Shown piece after piece: positions 13,001 through 20,500 of a DNA stretch of 39,219 nt. The stretch is from positions 225,904-265,122 of the forward strand of contig NW_003109980.1 in assembly GCF_000003605.2 (NCBI RefSeq), written 5' to 3'. A program made the translations under genes and the position numbers. The notes below the pieces were generated by a model that worked only from the letters and a program-made list of their open reading frames with translations, did not search any database and was not told the DNA's origin. Origin of the DNA: Saccoglossus kowalevskii (taxonomy: Eukaryota > Hemichordata > Enteropneusta > Harrimaniidae). Position 1 is the first letter of the stretch, and every line of letters starts with the position of its first letter.

Positions 13001-14122
13001 AATGGCTGCTATTCGGCCATCTTGAATCAGATTGTGAAACAAATTGATGTGCATATGTATAATGTATGAGGTATGTGTGAAGTTTGATTGTGATGAGTCC
13101 AGGCATTTCTAAGATCCAGGTCCAGACGTGCGCATGGACGGACGGACACACGGAGGAAAAACACAAGTCCCAGTTTCGGACTGCGTTTTGTATACATACA
13201 TACAAAAAAATAAAGAAAAACAAACATAAAACGATGACTATGCTACATGTATGTTGACAAGAGGTGTTGTCTCATGATAAAATTGGTGTTTTTGTTTGTT
13301 TTTTTGGCCAATGCAATATGCATTGCAGGTTTAATATAGTACACCTATTAAAATTATTAAAACTTCAAATGCAAACATTATATTTGTTTGTATGTATGTA
13401 CAGCCTCCTTAAAATGATATCAGTACGTCACCCTATCTGCATTTATTACATAATAGAGAAGACATCAAAGTAATGTCACACTTGAGATTGAGCTGCCATA
13501 TAAAACTTCAAATTGAAGTTGGCAGACATAAAAGGCCAAAAATACCAGCAGAAAAAAGAATCTGTAAAAAATGCACTTCATCAGAAATTGAAGATGAAAT
13601 ACATTTTGTAACAGGGTGTGATTTTTATAATACTCAAAGAGAAATACTTTATACAAACTGTACTCCCCACTTTTCAATCAGAAAACAATATAAATAAATT
13701 CAAAACTATTATTATGACAAAACAACGTAAATTAATCAAGCATGTGACTAAATGACACATAAACATGTACTTATCATACATAATTGTATATTATCACAAA
13801 GCCAGTTATAAAAAAAAATCGTAAATATCACGGACTGCGAATAACGCCCATCGCGAAGTATCTTGTATCATCACAACATATTAAGTACACATCTCACCTG
13901 GTACGAGTTACTTCTTTCCTGTTCCACCTGCGTATCGAGTAAATTCTTTAGATTTGTTGTTAGAAGATGAGATTTTTGCGGGTCCCATACAAATAGTTCA
14001 CTGCCGCCGACTTCTAGTAAATTTCTGGAATCGATTTTAAGTCTTTCTTCCGCATTATTTTCCTGCAAATCACTAAAAACTGGATGAGAGTTCAAAGCAG
14101 AGCGCCATGATGCAGTGGCCAT
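891..14122 (-). CDS. NUP88: Nuclear pore complex protein Nup88, 12 exons, 3' end outside the window
   Basis: Nup88 is a structural nucleoporin of the cytoplasmic face of the pore; with Nup214 and Nup62 it supports CRM1-dependent export and mRNP release (family knowledge). Spliced order on the minus strand: 14122-13898, 11878-11709, 10083-9958, 8501-8235, 7155-6963, 5830-5695, 4621-4529, 3982-3892, 3229-3125, 2564-2418, 1424-1302, 1037-891. All junctions are GT-AG and keep one frame for 607 codons. Recognised blocks: LLCTNPP and ELPSRWGK (exon 2), ERFFTTQSS (exon 3), PPAEDNYG (exon 5), CPITLHRG (exon 6), [13 protein letters not shown] (exon 7), LICLTS (exon 9), [11 protein letters not shown] (exon 11), then a Glu/Lys-rich coiled coil (exon 12). 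Residues 1 to about 480 correspond to the beta-propeller. The human protein is 741 residues, so the final coiled-coil exons lie left of position 1. The start was chosen at MATASWRS because it opens the conserved N-terminus; an in-frame ATG at 14143 gives only seven extra residues. Confidence 0.95.
1302..1424 (-). CDS. NUP88: Nup88 exon 11 (residues 518-559)
   Basis: Acceptor TTTCAG; encodes [20 protein letters not shown] and [13 protein letters not shown], the start of the C-terminal coiled coil. The donor is GTTTGT, weaker than the others in this gene. Confidence 0.88.
1425..2417. other. Nup88 intron 10, AT-rich, nothing assigned
   Basis: No coding block, tRNA or clear repeat is recognised between the two exons. 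Open frames here are short and lack familiar motifs. Confidence 0.5.
2418..2564 (-). CDS. NUP88: Nup88 exon 10 (residues 469-518)
   Basis: Acceptor TTGTAG; encodes [19 protein letters not shown] and [10 protein letters not shown], the segment between propeller and coiled coil. Donor GTAAGT, phase 2. Confidence 0.9.
2565..3124. other. Nup88 intron 9 with a short TG-rich simple repeat
   Basis: A TATATATGTGTGTTGTGTGTG stretch lies near 2668-2690. Nothing else is assigned. Confidence 0.5.
3125..3229 (-). CDS. NUP88: Nup88 exon 9 (residues 434-469)
   Basis: Acceptor TTACAG; encodes [17 protein letters not shown] and then [15 protein letters not shown], near the last propeller blade. The donor after 3125 (TTGT then GTAAGTA) keeps phase 2 with exon 10. 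Confidence 0.9.
3667..3742 (-). repeat. tRNA-derived SINE or tRNA pseudogene remnant
   Basis: On the minus strand an A-box-like TGGCTAGTTGG (3734-3724) is followed about 40 nt later by a B-box-like GGGTCAAATTCC (3682-3671). This is the RNA polymerase III promoter layout of a tRNA gene. The cloverleaf is degraded and no CCA-compatible acceptor stem is obvious, so a tRNA-derived SINE head in Nup88 intron 8 is more likely than a working tRNA. Confidence 0.5.
3892..3982 (-). CDS. NUP88: Nup88 exon 8 (residues 404-434)
   Basis: Acceptor TTACAG; encodes an acidic loop [15 protein letters not shown] and [10 protein letters not shown], matching the EHILCTKPL block of the human protein. Donor GTATGT, phase 2. 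Confidence 0.88.
3983..4528. other. Nup88 intron 7, nothing assigned
   Basis: AT-rich intron with no recognisable coding, RNA gene or repeat. Confidence 0.45.
4529..4621 (-). CDS. NUP88: Nup88 exon 7 (residues 373-404)
   Basis: Acceptor TTTTTAG; encodes [15 protein letters not shown] and then [15 protein letters not shown]. Donor GTAAGT, phase 1. Confidence 0.92.
4839..5227. mobile_element. Candidate MITE with short inverted ends in Nup88 intron 6
   Basis: The left end ATTGCCTAGACTGGCCCAG and the reverse complement of the right end, AATGGCTAGACTGGCCAAG, agree at 15 of 19 positions and lie about 390 bp apart. No convincing target duplication was found and there is no coding capacity. Confidence 0.3.
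5695..5830 (-). CDS. NUP88: Nup88 exon 6 (residues 328-373)
   Basis: Acceptor TTTCAG, then [27 protein letters not shown] and [10 protein letters not shown]. Donor GTAAGA, phase 1. The order and spacing match the family. Confidence 0.93.
6067..6133. repeat. 33-bp tandem duplication in Nup88 intron 5
   Basis: TATTTTGATGACAAACAGCG and the following 13 bases are repeated twice with no mismatch visible. The period is a multiple of three, so a plus-strand open frame runs through it by chance; no function is claimed. Confidence 0.85.
6963..7155 (-). CDS. NUP88: Nup88 exon 5 (residues 263-327)
   Basis: The acceptor CTTGGTAG at 7163-7156 lies after a T-rich tract and gives [16 protein letters not shown], joining in frame with exon 4. 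It carries [27 protein letters not shown] and an acidic [10 protein letters not shown] end. Donor GTAGGT, phase 0. Confidence 0.9.
7252..7950. repeat. 98-bp tandem array, seven units plus a partial, Nup88 intron 4
   Basis: AATAGAAGTCGCATCCCCAA recurs at 7252, 7350, 7448, 7546, 7644, 7742 and 7840, exactly 98 bp apart, with a diverged partial unit at 7938. Units are nearly identical and differ mainly at one C/T site (CATACCCAT or CATATCCAT) and a G/A in unit 1. The near identity points to recent expansion or ongoing homogenisation. Confidence 0.97.
7951..8190. repeat. Parent dispersed element flanking the 98-bp array
   Basis: Beyond the array the sequence ends AATAGAAGCTGCAGCTTCTA and then ACAGATTTTACAGTA. 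A short relative at 17527-17645 contains both the start of the 98-bp unit (ACCGAAAATTTACCATTTCT) and this same end, which shows that the array grew inside a dispersed repeat. Confidence 0.6.
8235..8501 (-). CDS. NUP88: Nup88 exon 4 (residues 174-263)
   Basis: This propeller exon contains [21 protein letters not shown] and [15 protein letters not shown], in the same order as vertebrate Nup88. Acceptor TTGCAG, donor GTTAGA, phase 2 at both ends. Confidence 0.93.
9256..9420 (+). repeat. Degenerate 39-45 bp repeats that keep one reading frame
   Basis: Four diverged units read [36 protein letters not shown] and [12 protein letters not shown] on the plus strand, opposite to Nup88. Spacings are 13, 15 and 15 codons, all multiples of three. 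It may be a diverged minisatellite or a scrap of a repeat protein; no family is recognised. Confidence 0.55.
9600..9870 (-). repeat. Fragment of the AAGATGGC-dyad repeat family
   Basis: The minus strand carries GGCCAACTGGCAGCCATGTT, the same dyad as in the arrays at 12120-13215 and 21305-22390, with surrounding CATACATGTACATATG-type text. No hairpin head remains. Confidence 0.5.
9958..10083 (-). CDS. NUP88: Nup88 exon 3 (residues 132-174)
   Basis: The acceptor is TTTCAG at 10089-10084, not the nearer GCAG at 10070-10067. Only the upstream site keeps frame and gives [14 protein letters not shown], which matches the family. It continues into ASWHPG and LLTSDNLLR. Donor GTCAGT, phase 2. Confidence 0.9.
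10227..10330 (+). mobile_element. Possible hAT-like transposon end
   Basis: CAGTGTGCGAAACTAGCGCC begins at about 10227 and leads into a GC-richer stretch unlike the surrounding intron. CAGTGTGCGAAA-type ends are common in hAT elements. The matching opposite end was not found, so this is tentative. Confidence 0.3.
10529..10823 (+). pseudogene. Decayed transposon-like coding remnant, two frames
   Basis: From ATG 10529 a frame gives [20 protein letters not shown] and stops at 10634. The next frame continues with [35 protein letters not shown] and [11 protein letters not shown] to TAA at 10821-10823. The basic, Cys/His-containing text resembles a small zinc-binding region of a transposon protein, but no family is identified. 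The change of frame indicates decay. Confidence 0.3.
10843..11325. repeat. Long inverted repeat in Nup88 intron 2
   Basis: The left arm (10843-10940) and right arm (11224-11325) are reverse complements at roughly 85 percent by eye, sharing GGGGACATCTATCAACCGAA and GTACACACAGCACTGTAC. The spacer is about 283 bp. It could be two copies of one repeat in opposite orientation or the ends of one element; in RNA it could fold into a long hairpin. Confidence 0.75.
11709..11878 (-). CDS. NUP88: Nup88 exon 2 (residues 76-132)
   Basis: The acceptor TTGCAG precedes ACC TTA; the donor GTAAGT follows 11709 and the exon ends in phase 2. It encodes [11 protein letters not shown], then [17 protein letters not shown], an almost diagnostic Nup88 propeller segment. 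Confidence 0.94.
12120..13215 (-). repeat. Hairpin-headed GTCCG repeat (family 1), minus copy with about 290-bp tandem units
   Basis: On the minus strand the head is at 13184-13165 (GCAGTCCGAAACTGGGACTT), followed by a GTGTCCGTCCGTCCATG tract, then three to four diverged units. The marker ATGACGTGCATCAGG recurs at 12321 and 12613, with a diverged form at 12893. Each unit contains a GGCCGCCAGTCAACCATTTT-type dyad. Open frames inside are by-products of the repeat. Confidence 0.8.
13440..13697 (+). pseudogene. Non-LTR retrotransposon tail, reverse-transcriptase zinc-binding region
   Basis: The frame reads [54 protein letters not shown] and stops at 13695. The LRLSxHxLxIExGR(H/Y)...CxxC...xEDExHFxxxC pattern is typical of the C-terminus of LINE-type reverse transcriptases. 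Only this end is present, on the strand opposite to Nup88 in its intron 1, so it is a 5'-truncated dead copy. Confidence 0.7.
13898..14122 (-). CDS. NUP88: Nup88 exon 1 (residues 1-75)
   Basis: Begins [10 protein letters not shown] and ends at Gln75 before donor GTGAGA (13897-13892), phase 0. It contains the [16 protein letters not shown] segment that opens the beta-propeller. The ATG lies in the sequence ACAAGATGGCC. Confidence 0.93.
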
Positions 14123-14435
14123 CTTGTATACACTATTTTGCATAGGGGGTTGATTTCATTTGTTGAGATCATTATGCAAATTTCACAATATATTACTATT
14201 ATTGGATATATTTAACGAGAGCATGGTACAAATTTGTTTTCATATGTAGATTTGTAAAGACGAATAATGCCAAATTCTCACGCTTTTTATCCTTATTCAT
14301 TTGGCGTTTAGCATATTATGCCCATCTCCATCTGAGAAGTTAACCACCCCCATGCCTGGATAGTATGATCTGCTCTCGAAACTCTCGAACACATGTTTTG
14401 CGAGACTGTAGTCGTGGAGTGGAGGAGACATAAAG
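14123..14435. promoter_or_regulatory. Probable bidirectional promoter between Nup88 and CUX
   Basis: The 313 bp between the two divergent start codons must hold both 5' UTRs and both core promoters unless there are unseen upstream non-coding exons. Visible sites: an octamer ATGCAAAT at 14174-14181 and an inverted CCAAT box (ATTGG) at 14201-14205. Both start codons lie in AAGATGGC, the core of the YY1-type element often found just downstream of transcription starts. That factors bind here is inference. Confidence 0.6.
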
Positions 14436-14501
14436 ATGGCTGCTGCCAATTTGCTATCGATGAATCAGTATTGGAAAACATTCGATTTGCCACAATTACA
14501 G
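14436..14501 (+). CDS. CUX1: CUX exon 1 (residues 1-22)
   Basis: [20 protein letters not shown], ending LQ before donor GTGAGT. It matches the conserved CUX/CASP N-terminus (QYWKxFDLxxLQ). The ATG is in AAAGATGGCTGC. Phase 0. Confidence 0.92.
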
Positions 14502-17500
14502 GTGAGTTTACAGTTTGTGAAATTAGCAAAGATAATGATGATATCGTCAAGTGAAGCTGTTAAAATTTCAGCGCGAAAAACATTCCAGAACCGCTGTTTG
14601 TTTGTGATTGATCAGCAGCCTATCAGAAATTGATCAATAAAGAGTGACGAATGATCTCGCTGGACGGAATCAGAACAAAAGCACTTCGTCACTGACAATT
14701 GCCCAGGCCGATCTGGGCAAAAAAAGGAACCCTGCATAATCTATAGCAGTACATAAGCTATTTGGGAAACTTTTTACATAGTTTACCAAAGTTTTGTGAA
14801 AGATTGCAGTTTTGTTATCGAATTCATCCATTCTCGGTCGCGCGTATTTTGCCATGATGAAGAACGAACACTCCCAGTCAGGACGGGCGAACCTTTCGTC
14901 TCTTTGCATATGTAGCGTTTTCACTCTTCCCATTCGCCGGAGAACTTTCGATGTGTTTGAATGATTCGCGACATATCTCATGAGTGCTATCAAAACAAAC
15001 ATCTTCAACAAATGCAATGAATTTTCTCTGTTATTTTTTCTCTGGCTGTATGTTGTGCCATTTCAATTTTGGTCGTGCATAATCAAAACGTATAGTGTAT
15101 GTAAATGAGACCACTTGATCAATACTATTCATTGATTGATTGCCTGTCAATTGTAATAACTTGCTCAGTGCATTTCATTTTCATTGTTAATCAAGTATTT
15201 ATATTCAAAGCTTTGCTCAGCACGCATAATATGAATCAGAACATTTTCCGAATAGTTTTTCAACTATTTTTTGTTATCAACGAATTGTATTGGAAGGTGG
15301 ATAACTTTATCATATTTGTTATTATTATTCTGTTTCACTGGGAAATAGAATTATTATTATTTTTAGGGTGATTTTTTTTCAGTGGCCAAATACAATTTAT
15401 ATTCAGCACGTTTAACCATGTGTGAAAAAAAATTTTGGGTCATCATGCACATCTGTTAAAAAATGTGAACAAAACAGTTTTTTTTTTTAAGTTTAAAAAA
15501 AATTAAAATTAATAAACAAATGACAATAATTTCCTCTTGAGTAGTGCATGTTTCATTGCAAATTTGTTTATGATAGTAAAAGTAGCATTTCTGTTTGTAA
15601 GCTTGTACATTTGTTGTCACTTTCTGATTCATGAAAATACCAAGTAGGAAATTAAAAAAGCATGATGTAATGTGTGTTGTTTTGGGTCATTGGGGAGGGA
15701 GGGGGGTTCATTTTGCGAAATTAAGTGAATTTACACAATAGGCCTCAAATCTGGTAGGGTTTCTGCCATTGAAGAGCAGTGTTTTTTGACTTGTCATCAT
15801 TTATTACCTTAATATTATTATATAATTGACTTAGTTAACCATTGATTTAAAAAGAAAAAACTGTCTGGACTCGATACAAACTACAAATATTTTTTTTTTA
15901 ATTCTGACGAATACATGTGGTTTAATGAACACGTCATACACTTAGACATGATTTTTCAATATTAATTAATAAGTTCTTAATGATACTAATAAATACATGT
16001 ACATGTGTCAGCTGTTAGTTCTAGTAATGCACGTACAGACCAACATGTGTGCTAAGTATAAAGGTCATAGGTTTTGTTAGTTTGTATTTAATTGAAGTGA
16101 TTCTTATTCTGCACTCATTAAAGTTCACATGGTAAATTATAGAATAATACATTTTATCTTGAATTCTCTAAAGATGTGCTGTGCGCCATGTCTTGAGTAC
16201 ATTTGAAATTTTATAATAATGATTTGAGGAAGTCTTATGGGCTAAATTTGAAATGTGATTTTCTCTGCTGCAAAATGTGGGGAACCCTCAACAACAAATT
16301 CATAAAGAAATACAATGTTATAAATCAAATAGATGTTTTGCAGAAAACAGTCTCAGAAATGTTTGTATTATTTTCTCAGAAAGGATTCTATATTATTTAT
16401 ACATAACTTATAAGATATTAGGTAACAGCTGCTAGGGTCTATTATTAAATATTATTGTACAGTAATAATACACATGTCAATAATGGATATTTTAGTCTTA
16501 ATTATCAACAATAACCATACATTCTACACAGTGTGTTGTAATGTAATTTATTGTTCATAGTGTGATTCATATTTTTTGGCAGCTAAAATAATAGTTGCAT
16601 ATGAAAGTGAAACTGAGTAGTGTTACATCTAGTTCTCATAACATTATTTTGTTGGCAGTTGTTCAAGTGAAAATTACTTATTATATTTATTTATTACCTA
16701 ATGTTCATGTAAATAAAATGAGGTTATTAGGATACCGCAAAGTATGCACAAAGACAGTATAGTGAGAGTACCGACCAGCTTGTAGCGAAGCTGGATGTGA
16801 CTGCATACCATCTGAGTGCGTAATTTGCTGTATATCCCTGTAATACTTATACTTGTCAACGTAACCCCTTTGTGTATGAAGCCAAAACTGAGCAAAATGG
16901 TAAAAAAATAGTTGAACTTTCACTCCATAAACATATTCACTATAATGTAAATGTTTCCTGAAAGGTAGGATTCAGATACCTCATGCAGTACTGCAAAAAA
17001 AACGACGTGCGGTAACTTGTATTTAAGTTATGTAGGTTCGGTGACAGATGTATAATAATTCAATGTCATGATAAAACAAATTATTAAATTCAGATAGAAA
17101 AAAAGAAATTTGGTTTGACGTGTACATGTATACATCGCCTGCTGATGTTGTTTTTTCTCATTCAACATTCTCTGGAAGCTTTTAGCAGGTGATGTGTTAA
17201 TCACAGCTGAGCAATGCATAATCTATGCAACAGGTTGGATCTATTGTCTGCTGGATAGCACTAGTCTTTAGAACAGTATGCAAAATACATATATACATTC
17301 AGGACAAAATAATACATATTGTATTTTAGTTGAGCATGAGGTTACGAAATGACTGGGTATGTCTGATTATCCAGAAAATTGTCTGTAAAAATGTGATTTG
17401 GGGCATTAATTTGACATAATTGTCAAAGAACAAAGGAAAGAACAGAAAAAAAACAGTAAAATATTTCCTGGGTGATACATCGCATAAAATCTGTATTAAA

Positions 17501-20500
17501 AGCCAAATCCCATTTTTCTGAACACTTAGAACCGAAAATTTACCATTTCTAATATATGTAAATGCCCTAATAGAAGCCACTTCCTCTCTATTGCATTGGA
17601 CCATTTAATAGAAGCTGCGGCTTCCAATACATATTTTACAGTATTGGATAATCCACTATACAATAAATGCATTTTTGAATTTATGTGCCCTTCTAATAGG
17701 GAAAATATATGTACTAAACAACTCAGAATTGTTCTTCACATATGTATATTGTTTGATGAATACCACATACAGCTTTAAAAATCTAATGGCAAATTCTGGG
17801 GTAGGCACTTACCTTGTGAGCATTAGGAAATAATAAAATAATTTGACACTGTACCGTATACACTGATAAATACTTGTACACTACAGGCATACATGAACAT
17901 GCCTATATTATCAATCCTTTCAACTTTTTCTTATCACTATTGAATACTACAAAAAATTTAAGTGTACCATGTACATGTCTAAGAATTTTATCGACATGTA
18001 GGCATGCTATATTTTGAGTTAAGGTTGGGCTGCTTTACATTTGCAAAGCTAATTATTGACCATGTGAAATAAATATATAACATTTGTATTAATACAACGT
18101 GATTTATAATTTACAGAGAGAACTTGACAGTACAGCTACAGACTTGGCCAACAGACAAGATGAAGGTGATTCTTCAAGAAAAAGATTGATTGATCAGTCA
18201 AGAGAATTCAAAAAAAATACACCAGAGGTAATTGTCTTTAGTGAATTGACTTCACTCCTGTATCTTTGTTTAGGTTTGATATGCTTTATAGTGATATGTG
18301 GGTTGTTTAGTTGATCTGTGAAGGTTCTTGATGTATTTCAGGATTGGGCTGATATCACATTGCTAGAAACAGGGATTGTATGTCTGTATTAACTTACTGT
18401 ACATGCTGGAATGTGGCTCTTAATCCGGTAAAACTAAAAGTCACCTGTCTATCATGCATGTTTGTGATTCAAACACCATAGTGCTTGTCACAATTAAAAT
18501 TACTTGCTGAGACATTATTTCATTCTTAGTATAGGCATGTTTTTTAAAACAATTTTGTCTGAGAGTCAATGTTTGAAAACACAGGCCACCTGAGAGTATT
18601 CTTTCCTGCTAATCTGTGTTGTGACAATAACAATTATTAACATGGGGTGGCCAAGCATGATAAAACCACTTGACAAAAAACTCACTTGCTTTCCTACTGG
18701 TGGTAAAATTATATGTTCAACAGACAACATTGCTTGGTAGTCAGTGCAGATTTAAATTCTTAAGAGACCTTTCAACACATAGTCTGCTGGTGTTTTTTTA
18801 TATCGTTTATATTGGCTAGATTGGATTGCATAATTAATATAAAATATTCAAGATATAAAAAAAAATATATTTCTACAAACCATGGATAACCAGATCTGTT
18901 AACTTGTTTACATGGCTTTATATTTCACTCTATGTCAATTGTGCTTAGATGGAAATAAAATTTATTGATTTTTCTCACAGCAGTGTGATATAACTGGTAT
19001 TGCATGTGTCATGGTTGGGCAAGGCTTAGATACTTATGCTATGTTTCACACCCTGAAGAATGAGAAACCAGTAAATGTTAACTTGTTTATATGGATCTTA
19101 TTTCGCTGTGTAAATATCAATTGTGCTTAGGTGAAAATCAAATTTATTGATTTTTCTTACAACATTTTGTGATATAACTTGTATTACATGTTTTATGGTT
19201 GGCAGGATATTAGAAAATCGGTAGCGCCATTATTAAAAAGCTTCCAGCTAGAGGTAGATGCATTATCAAAGAGAAGTAAAGCTGCCGAAGCAGCGTTCCT
19301 GTCAGTTTACAAGAAACTTATTGATGTCCCAGGTAAGAACTCAAATGTTCTTCAGTTAATGCTTTCCCTTTGTATAGACTTGTATAATGTTGCTGTATAT
19401 GTATGCACACAATTGTACATGTTTGAATACATACTTAATAAGTACCACATGCTCAAATTTGCAATCAGTATGGCAATGTTTTTTTTTTGAAGATATGAGT
19501 AATGAATCCCAAAATCCCAAATGTCAGTAAAACTATATGTCAAGAAGAAGGGGTTGGGTTTCATGGACATCCTAAATCATCTGTTCTTCAGTATTCTAAA
19601 GGAAATCTAATAGAAGCTATAATGTGTGAAATGCCTCAAACTAATCATATGGTCTATAGATTAACTGAAATAGTGAAGGAGATTTATATCTGGTTATTGA
19701 GAAAGGCAGAGGCAGTCACAGTAAGATGGGGTATTTAAGGCAACTGCTTCCAAGGATGTTTAGCTTACATAAATTTTTTTTGTGCCATTTCTTATTGAAC
19801 ATTCTCATAGCAATTTTTATGGCCAAGGTGGGTCTTTTCAACTTTGTTCCTCATTTCCTAAAACCTATGTAAGGCCCTGTTAGGTTTTTTCTAGTCTACC
19901 CATACGATATCCTCTCATGTAGTATGCTAGTATCTTTGCCTGATATACTCTTACGTCAATTCACTTAGTTTTATCGATAAAGTTTTTACATTCATGTCAT
20001 GTCCCTGTGGGGAATTATGCAGTCTGCATGTTTTAGTCGTAACTATCTAATGGAAATTGATTTTTTTCTCATATTGATTTATTGATTTTTTTTCCCGTAT
20101 TGATTTATTGATCTTGTATACATTGACTAAGGTTACACAGTGAATGCATATCACTTATTGTTTTTGAAATTTAGACAAAAACATTCTCCAGAATTTGAAT
20201 CTTATTTTTTCTTGAGTGTAAATGGAATGAATAACAAATTTACAGATACAATTTTGACAGTTCCATACTTTTTTACAAGGATATTTTATTAGTCCCAGAC
20301 TCCCAGTTTGGACAAGTTTGAAACAAGGACTTATAATTTGGTCTTTGTCCATCTGTGGTTGTATTTCAGAACCCTTTCATTCTTTGCATGTATGCACATG
20401 TAGTGGATTGGTTATTTGATTCAAGATGGCCAACTTGCAGCCATGTTTGTATGCCGTATCTTGAACATGCTTTATCAGGTTTTATTCAAATTTGGTACAT

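Noticed and set aside
12810-13223. 137-codon minus-strand open frame in Nup88 intron 1
   Set aside because: Derived from the minus-strand GTCCG array.
14670-15017. 115-codon minus-strand open frame in CUX intron 1
   Set aside because: No recognisable motif, no plausible splice or promoter context; the CpG-richer composition near the promoter lowers stop-codon density.
16777-16796. CCAGCTT...AAGCTGG hairpin as a small RNA gene
   Set aside because: A 7-bp stem is too short to support an RNA gene without expression or conservation evidence.
19502-19738. 78-codon open frame after CUX exon 3 as an extra exon
   Set aside because: No matching CUX segment and no acceptor or donor that keeps frame; exon 3 joins exon 4 directly in phase.
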